From positions 1-13,040 of the forward strand of contig CAMQBE010000003.1 in NCBI GenBank assembly GCA_946998935.1: 13,040 nt of DNA, in the 5' to 3' direction. Positions 7,867 through 13,040 of this stretch are shown piece by piece (positions within the stretch are counted from its first letter, which is position 1; each line of letters starts with the position of its first letter). The stretch is from an uncultured Mycoplasma sp. (lineage in GTDB: Bacteria > Bacillota_I > Bacilli_A > Mycoplasmatales > Metamycoplasmataceae). The notes below the pieces were generated by a model. It did no database searches. It saw only the letters and a list, made by a program, of their open reading frames with translations, and was not told the DNA's origin. The translations under genes were made by a program, and so were the position numbers.

Positions 7867-9132
7867 ATGGCACGTTTTATAGACGAAATTAAAATCATGT
7901 TAAAAGCCGGCAAGGGTGGTGACGGCATGATTTCATTTCGCCGTGAAGCGCATGTTGATAAAGGCGGCCCTGATGGCGGAGATGGCGGTCGTGGCGGAAA
8001 CATCTACTTTATAGGGGACTCAGGAAAAAATACCTTATTGAATCTTTATGGTAATAAAAAAATTATTGCTGAAGATGGAGTTAACGGTGGACCTAAAAAT
8101 CTTTATGGAGCAGCCGGTAAAGATACATACATTAAAGTTCCTTTAGGAACAATTGTTTATAAAGATAATTCTATTGTTGCTGACATTATAACCGAAGAAC
8201 CTTACTTAGTAGCTAAGGGTGGTATTGGTGGACGTGGTAATGCTAAATTTAAAACAGCTAGAAATACAGCTCCTAAAATTAAAGAAAACGGAACTAAAGG
8301 AGAAAGTTACAACGCACACATTGTTCTTAAAGTAATGTCAGATGTTGGTGTTGTAGGTAAGCCTAGTGCTGGTAAGAGTACTTTACTTTCAACTATTTCT
8401 AATGCCAAAGCCAAAATAGCCGAATATGAATTTACTACACTAGTTCCACAACTAGGATTAGTTAAATATCACGATAATTCCTTTACTGTAGCAGATTTAC
8501 CAGGTTTAATTAAAGGTGCTTCATTAGGAAAAGGTTTAGGTATTCAATTTCTAAAACATATTGAAAGATGTAAAGTTATAGCTCATATCATAGATTTTGG
8601 CAGTGAAACTAAAAATCCAATTGAAGATTATGAAACTATTAATGAAGAATTAAAAAATAGTCGTATGAATCTTGAAAATAAAGTTCAATTAGTTATTGCT
8701 AACAAAAACGATTTACCAGATTTCGAAGAACACTACAAAAAGTTTCATAAGAAATATCCAAAAGTTAAAATTGTTAAGATTTCTGCAATCTTGCAAGAAA
8801 ACTTAGATGAAGTTAAAAAAGAACTTTGAAAAATAATAGAAGCAGAAAAAGCTAAGCCTGTTGTCGAAGTTTCTGAAGATAAAATTGTTGAAATTAAAAT
8901 GGAAGAAGATTACATTATCACTCAACCATATGCCGGATGTTTTGAAATAAGTGGCAAAAAAGTTGAAGATATTTATCAAAGAGTGCCACTTGTAAGTTAT
9001 GACAACTTATTAAGATTTAACAATCTAATGAAAAAAATAGGGCTTTGAGATGACTTGGTTAAACGCGGTATTAATCCAGGAGATACTGTTAGAATCTGCG
9101 GTTATGAATTTGAATGAGATGGCCAATTTTAG
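7867..9132 (+). CDS. obg: Obg family GTPase
   Basis: Essential GTPase associated with the large ribosomal subunit and stress signalling. The 421-residue protein has the complete three-domain layout. The glycine-rich Obg domain is at 1-158, including [13 protein letters not shown] and the [11 protein letters not shown] segment. The G domain runs from ~159 to ~330, with G1 GKPSAGKS (164-171), the [12 protein letters not shown]3 region around Asp210, G4 NKND (279-282) and G5 SAI. The C-terminal OCT domain is at ~340-421. The end of the G domain and the OCT domain are reached only by reading UGA at 8827-8829 as tryptophan. The ATG follows AAGGAG. A weak AT-only hairpin downstream (9167-9184) is the only termination candidate seen. 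Confidence 0.95.
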
Positions 9133-9166
9133 CAACTTTTTTTATTCCAAAACAATTGTCTTATAG

Positions 9167-9184
9167 TATTTTTAGGAAAAAATA
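9167..9184 (+). terminator. Weak AT-only hairpin downstream of obg
   Basis: TATTTTT (9167-9173) pairs with AAAAATA (9178-9184) around AGGA. There are no G-C pairs in the stem and no T-tract after it, so termination here is doubtful. Confidence 0.2.
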
Positions 9185-9279
9185 ATAATTTTAAATTTAA
9201 ATATGTATATTATTGTTAAAAACAACTTTATTTAAGGTTAAAACAACTTAAAATCTTATTTTTTAGGCTTGCATGATTT

Positions 9280-9285
9280 ATAATA
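9280..9285 (+). promoter_or_regulatory. Candidate -10 box for the NagB-like gene
   Basis: A perfect TATAAT 41 bases upstream of the start codon. The position 17 bases further upstream is TTATTT, a poor -35. A 9-base direct repeat TATTAATAC (9285-9293 and 9301-9309) follows directly and lies in the presumed leader. Confidence 0.45.
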
Positions 9286-9325
9286 TTAATACGTAAATAA
9301 TATTAATACAACTAGGAGCATTAAA

Positions 9326-10111
9326 ATGGCGGCAAAACTTAAAATCGTTCACGCTCTCAATTATGGAGATCTATGTAAAAAAATATCAAACGAAATAAAG
9401 TTTGTTTGTGACTTTTCACTTTATAAAAACAGAAATAGCAGTATTGGTTGAGGATATTCTCCAGATACAGAAGCTATGTTCGATTATATTTCTGCTAAGG
9501 CTCAAAAAGGTGAAATAGATTTTTCAAAAACAGACGTTTTTCTAACAGAAGATTTTTATCAAAGTGGATTAATGAATCCACATTCAATATACAAATACTT
9601 TAATGACAAATTTGTATTAAATAATGTTATAAATGCCTCTAATTTGCATTCACCAGATAAGTATTCATTAACTACTACTAAAAATACATACGATTTTGAA
9701 ATAAAAAACAATGGTGGATTAGACTTAGTGATTCTCAATTTAGGGCCAAATGGCGAATTAAATTGTCTGAATACTATTGATATTAATAAACCAAGAACAA
9801 TGTCAAGTTTGGTGCCTTTAAATGCTTTTGATCCAAATAAGTTTAGTAGATTTACTAAAGCTGCTAACAATGCTGATGTATCAAACCTAGTATCAGTTGG
9901 TGGTGGAATAATTTATACAGCATCAAAAATAATTGTTATCGCTCAAGGACAAAAATGTGGTAATGTTGTATCCAAATTATCATATGCTGCTAAAAATGGA
10001 TTAAGCTATCTTCCTCCATTTAATATGTTTAATCGTTCTCCTTTATTTGTATTATTAAATCATAATAATACAACCATTATTTGTGATGATTCTGTCTGAT
10101 CATATATTTAA
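9326..10111 (+). CDS. NagB-fold (glucosamine-6-phosphate deaminase-like) protein, probably non-canonical
   Basis: A 261-residue protein that aligns along its length with glucosamine-6-phosphate deaminase (NagB), by my reading. KGEIDFSKTDVFLTEDFY (61-78) matches the NagB segment ending in NMDEY. NPHSIYKYFNDKFV matches its HPxSYxxFM region. LDLVILNLGPNG (132-143) matches its GVGNDG loop. VSNLVSVGGG and a GQK (208-210) match its later VGVGT and GSQK. The residues that do chemistry in NagB differ: of the NDGHIAFNE loop, Asp, His and Glu are replaced by Asn142, Glu144 and Asn149, and the NMDEY aspartate position reads Glu75 or Asp76 depending on alignment. It may use another chemistry, bind a sugar phosphate without turnover, or be decaying. 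The ATG follows TAGGAG. It has its own -10 box and terminator. Confidence 0.7.
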
Positions 10112-10122
10112 AAAAATTAAAC

Positions 10123-10144
10123 AAAAATGGCTGCGGCCATTTTT
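10123..10144. terminator. Bidirectional rho-independent terminator
   Basis: AAAAATGGC (10123-10131), loop TGCG, GCCATTTTT (10136-10144): a perfect 9-bp stem with an A-tract on one side and a T-tract on the other. It sits between the convergent NagB-like gene (stop 10111) and hpt (stop 10158) and suits both. Confidence 0.9.
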
Positions 10145-10157
10145 CTTATTATTCTGC

Positions 10158-10712
10158 TTATAAGTATTTTTCGTCAAAAACTCCTATATAAGGGAGATTT
10201 CTTAATTGTTCTTTATAATCAAGCCCGAAGCCAACTAAAAAAGCGTCTGGGGCGATGAAACCAAATTTGTCTGGTGCTAAATCTACTTTACGATGACTAG
10301 GTTTATCTAATAAAGTTAATATTCTAAAGCTCTTAGGTTTTCTACTTAATAGCAATTTTTTAATTTCATACAAAGTAATACCTGAATCAATAATGTCTTC
10401 AACAATTAAAACATCTTTATTTTGAATATCTTGCGCTAGGTCCATAACAATTTTCACATTACCGGTACTTCTAGCACCTCCACCATAACTTGAGGTAGTT
10501 ATAAAATCAAGGCAATGGTCAACTTTAACGCTTTTTATTAATTGAGCTAAAAAAGGAATAGACCCTTTTAATAAACCAACTAAAACTAAATTTTTAGAGT
10601 TTTTATATGTTTCGTTAACTCAATCTGCTAACTCAACAATACGTTTTTCGATTGTAGCTTGGTCAAAAACTACTGATTTAAAGTGTTTGTCCATTTCAAA
10701 AGTTTTTTTCAT
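10158..10712 (-). CDS. hpt: Hypoxanthine (guanine) phosphoribosyltransferase
   Basis: Converts hypoxanthine or guanine plus PRPP to IMP or GMP, the main purine salvage route in an organism without de novo synthesis. The 184-residue protein has the type I phosphoribosyltransferase motifs: LLKGS (47-51), the flexible-loop SSYGGG (75-79), and the PRPP-binding VEDIIDSGIT (104-113), with a C-terminal GFGLDY. I chose ATG 10712, which follows GAAGGTG and gives the normal N terminus. A GTG at 10457 would remove the first 85 residues and the LKGS motif. UGA is tryptophan at LADWVN. It starts 17 bases after the second deoxynucleoside kinase stops and is the last gene of that operon. Confidence 0.94.
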
Positions 10713-10729
10713 AAGCACCTTCAATGAAG

Positions 10730-11401
10730 TTATTGATTAATTCTTTTTGATTTTGAAAAATCATAATTATCTATGATTTCAATTGCTTTGTTCAATACTT
10801 CTTTATCATTCATTTTATTACTATCAATAATAACATAAGGAATATGATATTTATTCAATAATTCAACAAATAGCTTTTTATATAAAGAATGCAATTCTTT
10901 AAAATAAGCTTCATTAGCTTTCCAGTTATCTATTTCTTCTTTACGGCCACGAGCAAAAATTCTATCTTTAAAAGTTTCAAAATCAACGTCAATAAAAATA
11001 GCTAAATCTGGATCATCATCATGATCTAATATTTCATTAAATAAGGCATCAAAAGCTTCAAAATACTTCTTTGGTTTTTCTTTTAAAGTAAGGATAGCGA
11101 AAATATAATGTTCTAAATTAAAACGGTCTAAGAAAATATGATTATTCTTAAATGTTCATCCTTTGTCTTTAAACTTTTTAACTGTCTTTTTAAAATTATC
11201 AGAAAGACTTTCAACAATGTAAGCTTGAAAGCCAATGTTTATATTCGGTTGATTTTGATAAAACCATCTTAAGAAAGTGTTAAATACTGCGTCATCTTTT
11301 TCAAATTCTTCTAAAAGAATTGAATTTTTATAATGTTTATGTAGGCTTTGTGAAAGTGTACTTTTACCACAACCTATCATTCCGCTAATGCCAATAACCA
11401 T
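10730..11401 (-). CDS. Deoxynucleoside kinase, second tandem copy
   Basis: Phosphorylates a deoxynucleoside (deoxyadenosine or deoxyguanosine are the usual mycoplasma substrates) to its 5'-monophosphate. The 223-residue protein has P-loop GMIGCGKST (7-15), FLDRFNLEHYIFA (90-102) in place of the common (D/E)RS motif, DPDLAIFID (130-138), the LID-type RIFARGR (147-153) and NEAYFKELHSLYKKLF (163-178). A UGA at 11156-11158 (KGWTFK) is tryptophan and UGG occurs at DNWKAN, so both codons serve. Its ATG is two bases after the stop of the upstream paralog, whose last codons provide the weak AAGAAG ribosome binding site, so translation is probably coupled. It aligns without gaps to the upstream copy at about 57% identity by hand count. 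Confidence 0.9.
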
Positions 11402-11403
11402 GA

Positions 11404-12075
11404 TTACTTCTTATAACGAGGCATTTTAGAAAAATCATAATTATCGATAATTCTAATTGCTTCTTTATACACTTCATCTTCTGTTTTATCATTTGTATCA
11501 ATAATTACATAGTTCAAGCCATATTTTTTAGCTTGTTTTTCAAATAAAGGTTTATATAAACTATAAAGTTCTTTAAAATATGCTTCGTTTTTCTTATAAT
11601 TTTCTGTTTCAACTTCTCTACCACGTGCAAAGATTCTATCTTTGAAGGTATCAAAAGTCATATCCAAATAAATCGCTAAATCAGGTGTCTCATCTTTAGT
11701 AATTAAATGAGAAAATAATGCATCGTAGCCTTGCAAATATTTAGGACCTTTAGGTCTTAAATTAACGTTAGCAAAAATATAATGTTCAATGCTAAAACGA
11801 TCTAAGAAAAGATAGTTATCTTTATGTTTATAACCTTTCTTTTCAAATTCTTTAAAACAATCAGCTAATTTTGAGGTGTGATTTTCAACAACATATGATT
11901 GAAAACCAATTGTTAAATTAGGTTGTTTTTTATACAATCATTTTAAGAAAGTATTGAATACTTCATCATCTTCTTCAAATTCTTTTAGCATCATTGATTG
12001 TTCATAATGCTTAACTAATTTTTGTGTTAGTGTGCTTTTGCCGCTACTAATCATACCGCTTATACCAATAACCAT
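11404..12075 (-). CDS. Deoxynucleoside kinase, first tandem copy
   Basis: First gene of the kinase-kinase-hpt operon; role as for its neighbour, forming dAMP/dGMP-type products from salvaged deoxynucleosides. The 223-residue protein has P-loop GMISSGKST (7-15), FLDRFSIEHYIFA (90-102), TPDLAIYLD (130-138), RIFARGREVE (147-156) and NEAYFKELYSLYKPLF (163-178), ending in IIDNYDFSKMPRYKK. The start at 12075 follows AAAGGGAG by 6 bases and places MVIGISGM right before the P-loop, as in the paralog. The UGA in FLKWLY is tryptophan. It differs from the second copy in the P-loop (Ser-Ser versus Gly-Cys) and most in residues 61-90 and 101-130, which may reflect different base preference. Confidence 0.9.
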
Positions 12076-12108
12076 AATTACTCCCTTTTTAAATAAAAAT
12101 TAATTAAT

Positions 12109-12153
12109 AAAAAATGCGAATATTCCTGCATGCTAGGTCTATGCGTCATTTTT
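12109..12153 (-). terminator. Terminator downstream of greA
   Basis: On the minus strand AAAAATG(A)CG (12153-12144) pairs with CGCATTTTT (12118-12110) with one bulged A. The 25-base loop contains a smaller CCT/AGG dyad around GCATGC. A T-rich tract follows. It separates greA from the kinase operon, though part of the transcripts may read through since no clear promoter follows. Confidence 0.6.
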
Positions 12154-12161
12154 AATCATTA

Positions 12162-12650
12162 CTATTTATAAGATACTTCTAAAACTTTAATATTGTACTT
12201 TTTAGGTACTTCAACTTCAACAACTTCACCAATTTTAGCATCCATAATAGCTTGCGCTAATGGTGATTCATTTGAAATTTTACCTTCAATTGGATTTGAA
12301 TCATGTGTACCCATAATGGTTACAACATTTTCTTTTTGATTTGACATGTTTAAATATTTAACTGTTGCACCAATAGTTGCAGATTTAGATTTTTTTGCAT
12401 CTTCAGTGTCAATAACTTCAACATTTTCAAGAATAGCTTCAAGTTCGCTAATACGTCCTTCAACAACTGATTGACGATCACGCGCAGCATCATATTCAGC
12501 GTTTTCTGAAAGGTCGCCTTGAGCTCTAGCTTCTTTTAAAGCTGCTTGAACAGCAGGTCTTTCAACGTTGATTAAGTTATCATATTCAGCTTTATATTTA
12601 TCTAATGTTTCTTTTGATAGAAAAACAGTATCTTGTTTTTTAGCTGCCAT
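12162..12650 (-). CDS. greA: Transcription elongation factor GreA
   Basis: Rescues backtracked RNA polymerase by stimulating cleavage of the nascent RNA 3' end through the secondary channel. The 162-residue protein has the N-terminal antiparallel coiled coil (about 10-80), with the tip ARAQGDLSENAEYDAA (41-56) carrying Asp46 and Glu49, and the C-terminal FKBP-like domain with PLAQAIMDAKIGEVVEVEVP. ATG 12650 is placed 6 bases after AAAGGAGG; an upstream in-frame TTG at 12656 lies almost against that ribosome binding site and is not a plausible start. It begins 24 bases after the methyltransferase-like gene stops, so they likely share a transcript. Confidence 0.95.
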   Translation of the reverse strand: MAAKKQDTVFLSKETLDKYKAEYDNLINVERPAVQAALKEARAQGDLSENAEYDAARDRQSVVEGRISELEAILENVEVIDTEDAKKSKSATIGATVKYLNMSNQKENVVTIMGTHDSNPIEGKISNESPLAQAIMDAKIGEVVEVEVPKKYNIKVLEVSYK

Positions 12651-12674
12651 AATCAACCTCCTTTAATATCTATA

Positions 12675-13040
12675 TTAATTATTGTTTATTTTATCAACTT
12701 CTTCAATTTTTTTATCGTTAATTTCATTATTTTTTACAATATACAAAAATTGACCTTTAACATAAGATACTTCATGTCTTATATCTAAGCTTTTTAGTTC
12801 TTTAACCAAAGCTTTTAAATCCTTCTTTTTATCTTCTTTGCCTCGGTTTATTAATACTACTAGCATGCCGCCATCAGCTACTATGCCGCCATCAGCTACT
12901 AAAGGATAGTATTTTTTATATATTTCTTGATTGCTTAATTTTGAATTAATAATATAAACTAAAGAATATTTTTGTTCGTTTATATCTTTAACAAAATTAG
13001 GTTGTTTTTCAAAATCTTTAGGATAGGTTAAAACTGCATC
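12675..13040 (-). CDS. Putative SAM-dependent methyltransferase-like protein, C-terminal 121 residues
   Basis: The reading frame enters the window open at 13040 and ends with TAA at 12675-12677. YSLVYIINSKLSNQEIYKKYYPLVADGG followed by MLVVLINRG resembles the strand-helix-'LxxGGxLVV' region of Rossmann methyltransferases. The SAM-binding N-terminal half is not visible, so the assignment rests on this fold-like pattern and on my recollection that mycoplasmas carry a putative methyltransferase family of this kind. The last ~15 residues are lysine/asparagine-rich. At that turn the sequence VADGG occurs twice (VADGGI VADGGM) because of an exact 18-base tandem duplication that keeps frame. It lies 24 bases upstream of greA. 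Confidence 0.5.
   Translation of the reverse strand, partial: DAVLTYPKDFEKQPNFVKDINEQKYSLVYIINSKLSNQEIYKKYYPLVADGGIVADGGMLVVLINRGKEDKKKDLKALVKELKSLDIRHEVSYVKGQFLYIVKNNEINDKKIEEVDKINNN
12865..12900. repeat. Exact 18-base tandem duplication inside the methyltransferase-like gene
   Basis: ATGCCGCCATCAGCTACT occurs at 12865-12882 and again at 12883-12900 without any mismatch. The unit is GC-richer than its surroundings. It adds six residues to the encoded protein without a frame change. Confidence 0.95.

Noticed and set aside
9285..9309. TATTAATAC direct repeats before the NagB-like gene
   Set aside because: Two 9-base AT-rich copies in a leader are compatible with chance; noted only in the promoter entry.
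10455..10457. GTG as start of hpt
   Set aside because: It would drop 85 residues including the LKGS motif; reading UGA as Trp opens the frame to ATG 10712 with a ribosome binding site.
12654..12656. TTG start of greA
   Set aside because: It sits almost on the GGAGG; ATG 12650 has correct spacing.
1..13040. tRNA genes, insertion sequences, CRISPR arrays
   Set aside because: No cloverleaf-like stretch, transposase frame, terminal inverted repeats or spaced repeats were seen.

Overview
The window reads as chromosomal DNA of a mycoplasma (class Mollicutes). It is strongly AT-rich, and nearly every gene stays open only if UGA is read as tryptophan; those UGA codons fall at conserved positions, while UGG is also used occasionally. 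Genes are tightly packed, most have GGAGG-type ribosome binding sites, and the proteins belong to the reduced core of these parasites: NAD precursor salvage, nucleoside salvage, glycolysis, Obg GTPase and GreA. I cannot fix the species. A phosphofructokinase points to a glycolytic species.

Layout, left to right. A 5'-complete but window-truncated nicotinate phosphoribosyltransferase-like gene (minus) diverges from an APC-type amino acid permease (plus), which ends in a hairpin terminator overlapping its stop codon. A minus-strand nucleoside/deoxynucleoside block follows, transcribed as deoD (purine nucleoside phosphorylase), deoA (pyrimidine/thymidine phosphorylase), deoC (deoxyribose-phosphate aldolase) and then, after a 311-base gap with a strong hairpin, a nucleoside 2-deoxyribosyltransferase. 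Divergent from deoD is pfkA (plus), again with a terminator directly at its stop. Next on the plus strand are a Cof-type HAD hydrolase and obg, 10 bases apart, then a separately promoted, strongly diverged NagB-fold gene.

A perfect bidirectional terminator (10123-10144) separates the NagB-like gene from a convergent minus-strand operon: two tandem deoxynucleoside kinase paralogs of identical length, then hpt (hypoxanthine phosphoribosyltransferase). Upstream of a second terminator lie greA and the 3' part of a methyltransferase-like gene containing an exact 18-base tandem duplication.

Functionally the window is dominated by salvage. Nucleosides can be cleaved by DeoD and DeoA, the deoxyribose phosphate can be fed to glycolysis by DeoC (glyceraldehyde 3-phosphate, near pfkA), bases can be re-used by Hpt or exchanged between deoxyriboses by the deoxyribosyltransferase, and deoxynucleosides can be phosphorylated by the two kinases. 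This fits organisms unable to make purines and pyrimidines de novo. Neither cytidine deaminase nor phosphopentomutase is present here. I see no mobile element, CRISPR array, tRNA or rRNA. No wholly new system is evident; the best leads are the NagB-like protein lacking the usual catalytic residues, the kinase pair, and the in-gene tandem duplication.
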